A stretch of DNA of 64,000 nucleotides. It comes from CAWCGU01 sp963795195 (GTDB taxonomy: Bacteria > Actinomycetota > Thermoleophilia > Solirubrobacterales > 70-9). Below are positions 24,481-33,027 of the stretch, piece after piece. A program made the translations under genes and the position numbers. The notes below the pieces were generated by a model that saw nothing but the letters and a program-made list of their open reading frames with translations, made no database searches and had not been told where the DNA came from. The DNA is taken from NCBI GenBank assembly GCA_963795195.1, contig CAWCGU010000006.1, positions 62,001-126,000 on the forward strand, written 5' to 3'. Numbering within the stretch: the stretch's first letter is position 1; each line of letters opens with the position of its first letter.

Positions 24481-25614
24481 ATGGCAGATACAAAGCGCGC
24501 ACAACTGAAGGAAGCAGGGCTCACCAAGGAGCAGAAAGCCAAGGACGCGGCTCTCGAGGCGGCCAAAACCCATATCGAGCGGGAGTTCGGCGCGGGTTCG
24601 CTGATGAAGCTCGGCGAGGGAACTTCGGTGCCGGTCGACGCGATCCCGACGGGCGCGCTTTCGCTTGACTTGGCGCTGGGAGTGGGCGGGATTCCCCGCG
24701 GCCGCATCGTCGAGATCTTCGGCCCCGAGTCCTCGGGCAAGACGACGATGGTCTACCACATCATCGCCCAAGCTCAGGCACGCGGCGGCGTCTGCGCCTT
24801 CATCGACGCCGAGCACGCCATCGACCCGATCTACGCCAAGCGCATCGGCGTCGACACCGACGAGCTTTTGATCTCCCAGCCTGACTACGGCGAGCAGGCG
24901 CTCGAGATCGTCGACGTGCTGGTTCGCTCGGGCGCCATCGACGTCGTCGCCATCGACTCGGTCGCGGCGCTGACTCCGCGCGTCGAGCTCGAGGGCCAGA
25001 TGGGGGAGCAGCAGGTCGGCCTACAGGCGCGGATGATGTCGCAGGCGATGCGCAAGCTGACGGGGAACCTCAACCGCGCCAAGACCGTCTGCCTGTTCAC
25101 CAACCAGATCCGCGAGAAGATCGGCGTCAGTTTCGGCTCGCCGGAGACCCAGCCGGGAGGCCGGGCGCTGAAGTTCTATTCCTCGCAGCGACTCGACATC
25201 CGCCGAATCGAGACCCTCAAGGAGGGCACGGAGGCCGTCGGCAACCGGGTCCGGGTCAAGGTCGTCAAGAACAAGGTCGCCGCCCCTTTCAAGCAGGCCG
25301 AGTTCGACATCGAGTACGGCGTCGGGGTGTCGAACGAGGGCTGTGTGCTCGATCTCGCGCTGGAGCATGACCTCGTCCAAAAGTCAGGCTCGTTCTTCTC
25401 CTACGGCGAGCAGCGCCTCGGTCAGGGCCGCCACAACGTCAAGGCCTACATGTCGGACCACCCTCAGCTGACCGACGAAATCGAGGGCCTCATCTTCGAC
25501 CGCCTCGGCATCGACCGCCCCGCGAAGCCGGAGCGCGCCGTGGATGCCACGGAGCCGGTCGTCGGAGCGCCTTCCGGGGACGCCGAGACCGAAGCCGAGC
25601 CCAAGGCCGCGTAA
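24481..25614 (+). CDS. recA: Recombinase A
   Basis: RecA forms filaments on single-stranded DNA, exchanges strands and triggers LexA cleavage. The 377-residue protein has the Walker A GPESSGKT (residues 81-88), the catalytic Glu in AFIDAEHAIDPIYA, Walker B VVAIDSVAAL, loop L1 EGQMGEQQVGLQARMMSQA and L2 TNQIREKIGVSFGSPETQPG. No intein is present. The C-terminus is acidic. The start directly follows thpR, and recX follows after 3 bp. Confidence 0.98.
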   Translation: MADTKRAQLKEAGLTKEQKAKDAALEAAKTHIEREFGAGSLMKLGEGTSVPVDAIPTGALSLDLALGVGGIPRGRIVEIFGPESSGKTTMVYHIIAQAQARGGVCAFIDAEHAIDPIYAKRIGVDTDELLISQPDYGEQALEIVDVLVRSGAIDVVAIDSVAALTPRVELEGQMGEQQVGLQARMMSQAMRKLTGNLNRAKTVCLFTNQIREKIGVSFGSPETQPGGRALKFYSSQRLDIRRIETLKEGTEAVGNRVRVKVVKNKVAAPFKQAEFDIEYGVGVSNEGCVLDLALEHDLVQKSGSFFSYGEQRLGQGRHNVKAYMSDHPQLTDEIEGLIFDRLGIDRPAKPERAVDATEPVVGAPSGDAETEAEPKAA

Positions 25615-25617
25615 TCC

Positions 25618-26067
25618 GTGGGCGACGATCCGCTGCGCCTGGCGATCGGCGCTCTGACCAAACGGGAGCGCAGCTCGAGTGAACTCGCCGACTGGCTGCG
25701 AAAGCGAGGCGTGATGGAGCAGGACGTCTCCGCCACGATCGACGAGCTGATCGCCATCGGGGAACTCGACGACGGGCGCTTCGCTAGGCGCTACGCAGAG
25801 GACAAACGCGAATTGAGCGGCTGGGGACCCGAGCGCATTCAGGAAGCGCTGCGGGCGCGGGGAATCAGCGCAGCCGAGGCCGAGGCTGCCGCACAGCAAA
25901 GCTCAGATCAGCAACTTGAGTCCGCGATCGCATCGCTCGAGCGCCGCAGTCGCGGGCTTGACAGCGAGGCGGACCGCGCCAGCGCGCTCGCCTACTTGAC
26001 TCGCCGTGGCTTTGACTATGAGCTGGCCTACGAAGCCGTACGGACCGGCGAGCGTCGCGCCGCCTGA
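25618..26067 (+). CDS. recX: Regulatory protein RecX
   Basis: RecX binds RecA filaments and modulates their extension. The 149-residue protein consists of three-helix repeats: LTKRERSSSELADWLRKRG, IGELDDGRFARRYAEDKREL and the C-terminal YLTRRGFDYELAYEAV. It uses a GTG start 3 bp after recA, the usual arrangement in Actinobacteria. The next gene, rny, has its own promoter. Confidence 0.9.
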   Translation: MGDDPLRLAIGALTKRERSSSELADWLRKRGVMEQDVSATIDELIAIGELDDGRFARRYAEDKRELSGWGPERIQEALRARGISAAEAEAAAQQSSDQQLESAIASLERRSRGLDSEADRASALAYLTRRGFDYELAYEAVRTGERRAA

Positions 26068-26079
26068 GCGCCGGCAGGG

Positions 26080-26108
26080 TTGCGACGCGGGCGCCGCGGG
26101 TCTACGAT
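26080..26108 (+). promoter_or_regulatory. Promoter upstream of the RNase Y gene
   Basis: TTGCGA (26080-26085), a spacer of exactly 17 nt, and TACGAT (26103-26108). Transcription from here would give a leader of about 250 nt before the rny ATG. Confidence 0.6.
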
Positions 26109-26368
26109 GGTCCTGCGGTCATGGCCGCCGAAGACACGACACCTGCTGATTGAGAACAACTGGATGGACCTAATTCTTGAACTGATCACCCTCGCGCGAC
26201 GGAGGCACGCCTCCTAGCTCGAGGGATCGCGCCTCCGGCGCTGATCTGACTCACCACAGATATCGGCATGTCGCGTGCCTCCGGCAGCTCTGGCCGCTTG
26301 GTCGTTCACAGAACGTCGGCGTACAGAGACACCAGAGCAGCCCCCGGTGGGGCGGAGAGAAGGCGACG
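26109..26368 (+). other. Long rny leader with a mini-ORF and hairpin
   Basis: About 250 nt lie between the promoter and the rny ATG. A 17-codon ORF (ATG 26164, TAG 26215-26217) would encode MDLILELITLARRRHAS. Its end overlaps a tight hairpin GGAGGC-AC-GCCTCC at 26201-26214. I recognise no known riboswitch. The arrangement could be a leader-peptide control element or a long untranslated region for autoregulation by RNase Y; neither is shown. Confidence 0.35.
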
Positions 26369-27886
26369 ATGGAGATACGGGTACCGGGCCTCGGGTGGTG
26401 GCGCCGCCAGCAGCAGGCTGCCGCTGACCCGCCGCCGGCGCAGTCGCCGCAGGAATTTGAAGGCCAAGCCGTGGCGGAACCGTCACCGGTAAGCGTTCCG
26501 GTTACGGCCGCGGCCGCGGCGCCCGTTGCGGTCGCGCCCGTGAGCGCGCCGAGCGTTGCGGCCCACGACGAGCTTCAAGCCCGCCGCGAGGAGATCGCTC
26601 GGATGGAAGAACGTGCGCTTCGCGATACGCATTCGATGGAAATTCAGCGTGAGGACCTGGACCGCCGGATTCGCTCCATGGACGACCGCGAACGCACGCT
26701 CGCCAATCAGGCCGAGGAGCTCAAGCAGGCTCGAAAGCGCCAGTTGCGTGAGCTCGAGCGGATCTCGGGGCTCTCCGCCACCCAGGCCAAACAGTTGCTG
26801 ATCGCGGAGGTTGAAGATGAGGCTCGCCATCAGGCCGGCCTGACGTTGCGACGGATCGAGGAGGAAACGCAGCATGAGGCCGAACGGCGGGCGCGAAACA
26901 TCCTCGCGGTCGCCACGCAGCGGCTTGCCTCAGAGCACGCAAGCGCAACGACCACCCGATTGATCGAGATCCCGAACGATGAGATGAAGGGCCGCATCAT
27001 TGGACGTGAGGGCCGCAACATCCGCGCCCTGGAGAGCCTCACCGGCGTGGACGTGATCATCGACGAGACTCCGAACGCCGTCGTCGTCTCGAGCTTCGAC
27101 GGCGTCCGCCGTGAAGTCGCCCGGTTGACGCTCGAGCGCCTGATCGCCGACGGCCGCATCACCCCGGTGCTCTGCGAAGAGGCCTACGAGCATGCCAAGG
27201 CCGAGGTCGAGGCGGCCACGGTTCAGCGCGGGGAGCAGGCGGTGCTCGACGCCCGCGTCCACGGGGTCTCGCCCGAGATCGCCAAGCTCCTCGGGCAGCT
27301 GTCGTTCCGGACAAGCTACGGACAGAACGTGCTCGACCATCTCGTCGAGTGCTCGCACCTCGCGGGCATGATCGCCGAGGAACTTGGCGCCTCCGTCGAA
27401 ACGGCCCGGCGGGCCGCCCTTCTGCACGACATCGGCAAGGCCGTCACCCACGAGGTCGACGGTCCCCATGCGCTCGTGGGCGGCAAGCTCGCCCGCCGCC
27501 ACGGGGAGTCAGAAGCCGTCGCGCACGCAATGGAATCCCATCACGGCGACGTCGAACCCCGCACCGTGGAGGCCGTGATCGTGCAGACGGCGGATTCCCT
27601 TTCCGGCGCCCGGCCCGGCGCCCGCGGGGAGGCGCTGGAGCAGTACGTCACACGGCTCAAGGATCTCGAGGAGATCGCCCAGCGGCAGAGCGGTGTGGAG
27701 CGCGTCTACGCGATGCGCGCCGGGCGCGAGTTGCGGGTGATGGTCGATCCCGGTGCTGTCGACGACGAGGAAACCGCCCTGATCTCGCACAAGATCGCGA
27801 CGGCGATCGAGGGCGAGCTCGAGTACCCGGGCCGGATCCGGATCACCGTCATTCGCGAGAACCGCTCGACGGCATACGCAGAGTGA
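26369..27886 (+). CDS. rny: Ribonuclease Y
   Basis: RNase Y is the endonuclease that starts mRNA decay in bacteria lacking RNase E. The 505-residue protein has an Ala/Pro-rich N-terminus (about 75 residues), a long coiled coil with many Glu/Arg (75-195), a KH domain beginning NDEMKGRIIGREGRNIRAL (about 203), and an HD domain with LLHDIGKAVTHEVDGPHA (about 350) and AMESHHGDVEP. The usual N-terminal membrane helix is absent. AGAAGG lies 5 nt before the ATG. It has its own promoter and long leader. Confidence 0.93.
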   Translation: MEIRVPGLGWWRRQQQAAADPPPAQSPQEFEGQAVAEPSPVSVPVTAAAAAPVAVAPVSAPSVAAHDELQARREEIARMEERALRDTHSMEIQREDLDRRIRSMDDRERTLANQAEELKQARKRQLRELERISGLSATQAKQLLIAEVEDEARHQAGLTLRRIEEETQHEAERRARNILAVATQRLASEHASATTTRLIEIPNDEMKGRIIGREGRNIRALESLTGVDVIIDETPNAVVVSSFDGVRREVARLTLERLIADGRITPVLCEEAYEHAKAEVEAATVQRGEQAVLDARVHGVSPEIAKLLGQLSFRTSYGQNVLDHLVECSHLAGMIAEELGASVETARRAALLHDIGKAVTHEVDGPHALVGGKLARRHGESEAVAHAMESHHGDVEPRTVEAVIVQTADSLSGARPGARGEALEQYVTRLKDLEEIAQRQSGVERVYAMRAGRELRVMVDPGAVDDEETALISHKIATAIEGELEYPGRIRITVIRENRSTAYAE

Positions 27887-27932
27887 GCCCCTGTTCGACG
27901 CCCCTGAGGCGCTAACCGCCACCCTGCCGCGG

Positions 27933-27938
27933 TAGGAT
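27933..27938 (+). promoter_or_regulatory. -10 element of the cupredoxin gene
   Basis: TAGGAT, ending 9 nt before the ATG at 27948. No ribosome binding site is visible. Confidence 0.4.
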
Positions 27939-27947
27939 CGCGGCCGC

Positions 27948-28580
27948 ATGGAACAGACCCCGTTCTACATCGCCGGCGGCATCCTCGTAGCGATCGCGCT
28001 GATCATCTCGTTCATCGGCCTGCGCGACGAAGAGTTCCCGAAGTCCAGGGGCATGCTGCTGGGAGGCCTGGCGCTTATCGCCTTCGTGGTCGTCGGCACC
28101 GCCGCCACCGCCGTGATCAACGCCCGCGACGAGCAACAGCACCGCCGCGCCGAGCTTGCGGAGGAGGAGAAGCTCGCTGGCGAGGAGTCCGCGGAGGCCG
28201 AGGAAACCGGCGCGGAGGGATCCGACATCGCCAGCCCAGACGAACAGGCTGCTGCTCAGGAACAGCAGGACGAAGGGGAAGCGACCGGCAGCGAGACCCT
28301 CGAGATCAGCTCACCCGAGGACGGCAGCCTGGTCTTCGAGCCCTCTGAGCTCGAAGCCGTTGCCGGCGAAGTGACGATCGACTACACAAATCCTTCCGCG
28401 GTTCCCCACAACGTGGCGATCGAGGACCAGGGCGGCGAAACCCTGTCGGAGGGCGAGATCATCGGCGACGGGGCGGTCAGCACCGCGAGCGCCGAACTCG
28501 AATCCGGCACCTATGCCTACTACTGCGCCGTCGCCGGCCATCGCGAAGGCGGCATGGAAGGCACGCTCACCGTCGACTGA
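27948..28580 (+). CDS. Membrane-anchored cupredoxin-domain protein
   Basis: A 210-residue protein with two N-terminal membrane helices (FYIAGGILVAIALIISFIGL and MLLGGLALIAFVVVGTAATA), a long acidic linker of about 60 residues rich in Glu/Ala/Gln, and a C-terminal plastocyanin/azurin-like domain. Type 1 copper ligands are present: His in VPHNVAIEDQG, then Cys, His and Met in YYCAVAGHREGGM (C-x4-H-x4-M). It probably carries electrons on the outer face of the membrane, for example to or from a cytochrome oxidase. No oxidase gene is nearby. Confidence 0.82.
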   Translation: MEQTPFYIAGGILVAIALIISFIGLRDEEFPKSRGMLLGGLALIAFVVVGTAATAVINARDEQQHRRAELAEEEKLAGEESAEAEETGAEGSDIASPDEQAAAQEQQDEGEATGSETLEISSPEDGSLVFEPSELEAVAGEVTIDYTNPSAVPHNVAIEDQGGETLSEGEIIGDGAVSTASAELESGTYAYYCAVAGHREGGMEGTLTVD

Positions 28581-28592
28581 CGTACGGCGGGA

Positions 28593-29397
28593 TCAGAGCC
28601 CGTGGTTAGGCCACTGCGGGATCCGCCCCTCCTTGAACGCACGGGCGCCGATTGCATGTGAGTCGCTTCGCATGAACATCGACAGGCAAGCTTCGGCCTC
28701 CTGGCGCAGCCGTTCCTCGTAGGTGCGCCCCTCGTTTCGGACCATCGTCTCCTTGTCTGAGCGAATCGCGCCCTGGGGGAGCGTCGCGATCTCCTGGGCG
28801 AGCTCGAGCGCGCGACCGAGGGCCTCGCCCTCTGGGACCACCTCGTTCGCGAGGCCGATCCGCAGCGCCTCCTCGGCGCCGACCGGCACGGCCCGTGATG
28901 ATCATCTCCATGGCACGGGCGTAACCCACGGCGAGCGGCAGGCGAACCGTCATGCCGTCACCGGCAACGATGTTCCAGCGCCGCTCGAGCGCTCCGAAGA
29001 TCGCGTTCTCGGCGACGATGCGGATGTCGGCCAAGAGGGCGTTCTCGAGCCCGGCCGCCACAGCCCAGCCGTTGATCGCCCCGATCACGGGCTTGAAGAC
29101 GTCAACGCGGCGGCTGTAGCCGCAGTCGCCGGGAGAGTTCATCGACCAGCTTCGGTACTGGTCCCAGTTGTCCATCGTCGTCTCAGCCGCATCGGCCAGG
29201 TCCCAGCCCGCGCAGAAGGCATCGCCGGCGCCCGTGATCACCATGACGAACTCTTCGTCGGCGTCCCGGAACCGCTGCCAGGCGTGATGAAGCTCGTAGT
29301 TCATCTGGCGGCTGACCGCGTTTCGCTGCTCGGGGCGGTTATAGGTGAGCACGGTGACGTGCCCGTCGCGCTCGTACTTGAGGGTTTCGTATTCCAT
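28593..29397 (-). CDS. Enoyl-CoA hydratase/isomerase family protein, frameshifted as sequenced
   Basis: The crotonase fold is clear: VTVLTYNRPEQRNAVSRQM at the N-terminus, the oxyanion residues in ITGAGDAFCAGWDLAD and INGWAVAAGLENALLADIRI, and EEALRIGLANEVVPEGEALG after the break. The frame shifts at about 28888; removing one base there gives ITGRPVGAEEALRIGL and an intact protein of about 267 residues. The family mostly hydrates 2-enoyl-CoA in fatty acid oxidation, but many members have other substrates. The ATG at 29397 has AAGGAG 5 nt upstream. It converges with the cupredoxin gene 12 bp away. Confidence 0.8.
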
Positions 29398-29415
29398 CTG
29401 CACTCCTTGGTAAAT

Positions 29416-29447
29416 CAGGGGTCAGACCCCTGCGGGGTCAGACCCGC
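29416..29447. repeat. Tandem palindromic GGGGTCAGACCC units
   Basis: CAGGGGTC-A-GACCCCTG (29416-29432) is a perfect palindrome around one base and is followed at once by GCGGGGTCAGACCCGC (29432-29447), an imperfect copy. They lie between the divergent enoyl-CoA hydratase and miaB genes. This looks like a short extragenic palindromic element or a double operator. I do not see further copies in the window. Confidence 0.5.
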
Positions 29448-29467
29448 GGAGGTGATGGACGGGAAGC

Positions 29468-29473
29468 TACGCT
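29468..29473 (+). promoter_or_regulatory. -10 element of miaB
   Basis: TACGCT, ending 8 nt before the ATG at 29482; no ribosome binding site. Confidence 0.4.
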
Positions 29474-29481
29474 CTCGAGAG

Positions 29482-30801
29482 ATGAAGCGCTACCACGTCA
29501 CCACGTTCGGGTGCCAGATGAACGAGCACGACTCGGAGCGCATGAAGGGGATGCTCGAGTCGCTCGGCTATGCGGAGGCCGGCGAGCGCTCCGACGCCGA
29601 CCTGATCCTCTTCAACACCTGCTCGATACGCGAGTCCGCCGACTCGCGCTTCATCGCCCACCTCGGCGAGGCCAAGCGGCTCAAGTCCGAGAATCCGGCA
29701 CGCGTCGTCGGCGTCGGCGGCTGCTGGGCACAGTCGGTCAAGGACGAGGTCTTCGAGCGCTTCCCGTTCGTGGACGTGGCCTTCGGCCCCGGTCAGATTC
29801 ACCGCCTCGCCGAGTTCCTCAACTCCGACTCGCTGACCGCTCAGGGCTACTTCGAGTTCGAGGAGCTTTCCGGCGTGCTGCCGATGAAGCGCGGCCGCGA
29901 CTTCCAGGCCTGGGTGCAGATTTCCCAAGGCTGCAACTGCGTCTGTTCCTACTGCATCGTGCCCTCGACCAGGGGAAGGGAGGTGAGCCGGGCCCCTGAC
30001 CTGCTGCTCGATGAGATCGCCGGCCTTGCCGCCGACGGCGTCCGCGAGGTCACCCTGCTCGGCCAGAACGTCAACAGCTACGGCCGCGACCTGCCGTTCG
30101 ACTCGCGCGTCACGTTTGCGGAACTGCTTCGTTCGATCGACGCCGTCGAGGGAATCGAGCGCATTCGCTACACGAGCCCACACCCCAAGGACATGAAGGA
30201 GGATGTGATCCGCGCCCACGCGGAGTGCGCCTCCATCTGCCAGCACATCCACCTGCCGCTGCAGTCCGGATCGAGCCGCGTGCTCAAGGCGATGCGCCGC
30301 ACCTATAACCGCGAGCGCTACCTGGACCGGGTCGCGTTGATCCGCGAGCACGTTCCCGACGCGGCGCTGACCACCGACATCATCGTCGGCTTTCCCGGGG
30401 AGACCGAGGCCGAGTTCGAGGAGACCATGGAGGTCGTCGACGAGGTCGGCTTCGACAGCGCCTTCACGTTCATCTTCTCGCCTCGCCGCGGCACCGCCGC
30501 GGCAGATCTACCCGGCCAGCTTTCGCACACCGTCAAGCGCGAGCGCATGCAGCGCCTCGTACCGCTGGTCCAGCGCCGCGCCCTGGAGCGCTCACAGCGG
30601 TTCATCGGGCGAACGCTGGAGGTGCTAGTCGAGGGACCGAGCCGCAACGACCCGGCGCGGCTGCGCGGCCGCACGACGCATAACAAGACGGTCAACTTCG
30701 ATGGCACCGCCGAACCGGGTGAGCTCGTCGAGGTCGAAATCACCGGCGCCACGTCGACGACGCTGTCGGGGGCCGAGCGCCTGCTCAGCCGAGTCTCCTG
30801 A
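29482..30801 (+). CDS. miaB: tRNA-2-methylthio-N6-dimethylallyladenosine synthase
   Basis: MiaB is a radical-SAM methylthiotransferase acting on i6A37 of tRNAs. The 439-residue protein has the three N-terminal cluster cysteines (TFGCQMNEHD, FNTCSIRESA, VGGCWAQSV), the radical-SAM CxxxCxxC in QGCNCVCSYCIVPSTRG, and a C-terminal TRAM domain (TLEVLVEGPSRND to the end). Its substrate is made by MiaA, whose gene follows 14 bp later in a broken form. The start at 29482 begins MKRYHVTTFGCQMN, the normal N-terminus, with a TANNNT hexamer 8 nt upstream. Confidence 0.95.
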   Translation: MKRYHVTTFGCQMNEHDSERMKGMLESLGYAEAGERSDADLILFNTCSIRESADSRFIAHLGEAKRLKSENPARVVGVGGCWAQSVKDEVFERFPFVDVAFGPGQIHRLAEFLNSDSLTAQGYFEFEELSGVLPMKRGRDFQAWVQISQGCNCVCSYCIVPSTRGREVSRAPDLLLDEIAGLAADGVREVTLLGQNVNSYGRDLPFDSRVTFAELLRSIDAVEGIERIRYTSPHPKDMKEDVIRAHAECASICQHIHLPLQSGSSRVLKAMRRTYNRERYLDRVALIREHVPDAALTTDIIVGFPGETEAEFEETMEVVDEVGFDSAFTFIFSPRRGTAAADLPGQLSHTVKRERMQRLVPLVQRRALERSQRFIGRTLEVLVEGPSRNDPARLRGRTTHNKTVNFDGTAEPGELVEVEITGATSTTLSGAERLLSRVS

Positions 30802-30815
30802 GCCTGACCCTGGGC

Positions 30816-31721
30816 CTGAACCTGAACATCCTCGCGATCTTCGGGCCAACCGCGGTCGGCAAGACCGGCGTCGCGATCGCCGTCGCAGAACTGCTCCGCG
30901 AGCGAGGCGAGGACCCGGTCGCCGTCAACTGCGATTCGATCCAGGTCTACCGCGGGCCTCCAGATCCTGAGCGGCGCCGCCAGCGCGGAGACAGCGTGCC
31001 AGCCTCGAACATCGCCTGGTCGGCACCGTCGCGGTGAGCGAGGAGTTCTCCGCCGGCCGCTACGCCGTGGCTGCGCACACGGAGATCGATGCCCTGCTCG
31101 CCGCCGGGCGCCGCCCCATCGTGGTCGGCGGCACCGGCCTCTACCTGCGCGCCGCATTGGCGGAACTCGAACTTCGCCCCGCAGTTCCCTCCGCGGTCAG
31201 AACCGAGGTTGAGGCCGACCTCGCGGCCGAGGGGAGCGGGGCCCTGCACGCGGAGCTCTCACCCGAGCTCGCCTCGGGAGTCCATCCTGAATGACCGCAA
31301 GCGAATCGCGCGGCTCATCGAGCTGCAACGGCTCGGCATCGCGCCGCATCCGTCGAGCCAGGGCCTCTGGACCGCGGACCTGCGCCATCCCACCGTGCTC
31401 GTCGGGCTCACGATCGACCGCGACGCGCTTGCAGACCGAATCGACAAGCGCGTCGACGAGATGGTCCGCGCCGGCGCCGAGGACGAGGTCCGGGCCGCCG
31501 AAGCCGCGGGAGCGTCACGCACCGCACGCGTCGCGATCGGCTTTCCCCAGCTCCTCGCCGACGACATCGAGGGGATGAAGGCTGCCCAGCGGGCGTTCGC
31601 GCGCCGCCAGCTCACCTGGATGCGCAGGATGGAGGGAGTCAAATTGATCGACCGCAGCGGCCTCGACGACGCAGAGACCTCAGAGCTGATCGTGAAACTC
31701 ATAAGCTCGCCTGACCAATGA
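30816..31721 (+). pseudogene. miaA: tRNA dimethylallyltransferase, three frameshifts as sequenced
   Basis: MiaA prenylates A37 of UNN-decoding tRNAs. Its parts lie in successive frames: AIFGPTAVGKTGVAIAVAEL with the P-loop and VNCDSIQVYRG; then LEHRLVGTVAVSEEFSAGRY, PIVVGGTGLYLRAALAEL; then DRKRIARLIELQRLG and RTARVAIGFPQLL. Removing one base at about 30955, 30991 and 31289 restores QVYRGLQILSGAASAEQRAS and SGVHPNDRKRI. The first frame has no ATG, GTG or TTG; a CTG at 30816 is the only nearby candidate. Three clean one-base insertions in an essential-type gene suggest sequence error more than decay. Confidence 0.8.
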
Positions 31722-32182
31722 CCGCGGCTGAGCTGGTGGATCAGATGATGGACGCTCTCGCAAGGACGGAGTATCCCGAGTTGCGAGCCGTCTTTGTTGA
31801 CGGCGCGAAAACGGACCACACCGGAACGAGCGAGTTCGCCAGGTTCATCAGCGAATCGATCGACCCCGGGATGGTGGTCGACTTCAGCCAGTACCGGGGG
31901 CTGGTGCCCGACCAGGAGCGCTTCCGCCACGGTCGGCAGGGGTTTCTCGAGACCTGGCGCGTATTCCTCGCGCCCTGGAGTAGGTTCGAGGTCGCCCAGG
32001 CGCAGGTCGAGGAACTGGACCCCGGGCGGGCCCTTGCCTGGGCGATCTGGAGACTCAAGGGCGAGGCCAGCGGCGTTGACGTCGAGCTCCCCACCTGTGC
32101 GATATGGCACACAAGAAACGACCGCTTCGTAAAGATGCAGGGGTTCGCCGACGTCGAAGACGCGCGGGAGTGGCTCGGCTGA
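31718..32182 (+). CDS. SnoaL/NTF2-like domain protein
   Basis: A 154-residue protein that overlaps miaA by 4 bp (ATGA) and precedes dapF by 1 bp. It shows the NTF2-like plan: an N-terminal helix ELVDQMMDALARTEYPELRA, the VVDFSQYRGLVPDQERFRHG segment, GFLETWRVFLAPWSRFEVA and the closing strands TCAIWHTRNDRFVKMQGFA. Function is unknown. It is similar in plan to the protein encoded just after dapF (33.0 kb) and to the one at 4.4 kb. No signal peptide. Confidence 0.72.
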   Translation: MTAAELVDQMMDALARTEYPELRAVFVDGAKTDHTGTSEFARFISESIDPGMVVDFSQYRGLVPDQERFRHGRQGFLETWRVFLAPWSRFEVAQAQVEELDPGRALAWAIWRLKGEASGVDVELPTCAIWHTRNDRFVKMQGFADVEDAREWLG

Positions 32183-32183
32183 G

Positions 32184-33027
32184 ATGCGCTTCGAGAAGTG
32201 GACAGCTCTCGGCAACGACTACATCGTCGTCGAGGCCACCGAGCTCCCGTGGGAACTGACGCCCCAACGCATCAAACGCGATCTGCGATCCGCACTTCGG
32301 AGTCGGCTCGGACGGCATCTTGCTGCTCTCGGAGGTCGGCGACGAGCGCTATGTGGCTGAACTGCGGATCTTCAATCCGGATGGCTCCGAGGCCGAGCTC
32401 TCAGGCAACGGCGCGCGCGAGGCCGTGCTCTACCTCAGGGACGCCGGCTGGACGAGCGACGACACGTTCTCGGTGATCACCAAGGCCGGCGCCGTGACAC
32501 CGACGATCACGGGGACCGACACCGTCTCGATGGCGATCGGACGTGCTTCGGTCCAGTCAAAGGACTACCCGAGCGGACCCGCCGATGGGCGCGGCACCCT
32601 GACCGCCGGCGGACGCGAATGGAGCTTTCAGCACGTAAACGTCGGTAATCCGCAGTGCTCGATCAGCGCCGGCGACGAACTCGAGAGGCTCGACCTCGGA
32701 GCGATCGGCCCCGATATCGAGAGCAACACCGCACTGTTCCCAAGCCGCACCAACGTCTCGTTCATCCGCATCGAAGGATCGACGGTTTACGCCCGGATAT
32801 TTGAGCGCGGGGTGGGGGAGACGCTCTCTTCAGGCACCGGTGCCAGCGGTGCCGCCGTGACGGCTTTCCTGGCTGGCTCTTCAAGCCCCATCCAGGTGAT
32901 CCTCGACGGCGGCGAACTGACTGTTGAGGTCACCGCGGACCTCGACGTCACCCTGGTCGGTTCCGCGGAACCGCTTTACACGGGCGACCTCTCCGCTGCA
33001 TTGCTGCGAGCACTCGAAAATGTCTGA
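32184..33027 (+). CDS. dapF: Diaminopimelate epimerase-like protein, frameshifted as sequenced, Ser at both catalytic Cys positions
   Basis: The N-terminus MRFEKWTALGNDYIVVEATE is that of DapF, which interconverts LL- and meso-DAP. A single extra G at 32280 breaks the frame; without it the sequence reads ICDPHFGVGSDGILLLSEVG and the protein is about 280 residues. NVGNPQCSI and RIFERGVGET are conserved. However, the two catalytic-cysteine motifs read ELSGNGAREA (usually CGNG) and TLSSGTGASG (usually ACGTGA or ACGSGA), with Ser codons TCA at 32401 and 32830. Either the enzyme works differently or it is a PF01678 paralogue with another substrate. Confidence 0.8.

Noticed and set aside
29467..30351. 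A 294-residue open frame antisense to miaB, and other long antisense frames such as 16350-17720 and 57641-58615
   Set aside because: They mirror the codon structure of well-supported genes on the other strand, show no domains and are typical of high-GC DNA.
30701..30970. An 89-residue frame spanning the miaB-miaA junction
   Set aside because: Its sequence is an off-frame reading of the end of miaB and the P-loop part of miaA.
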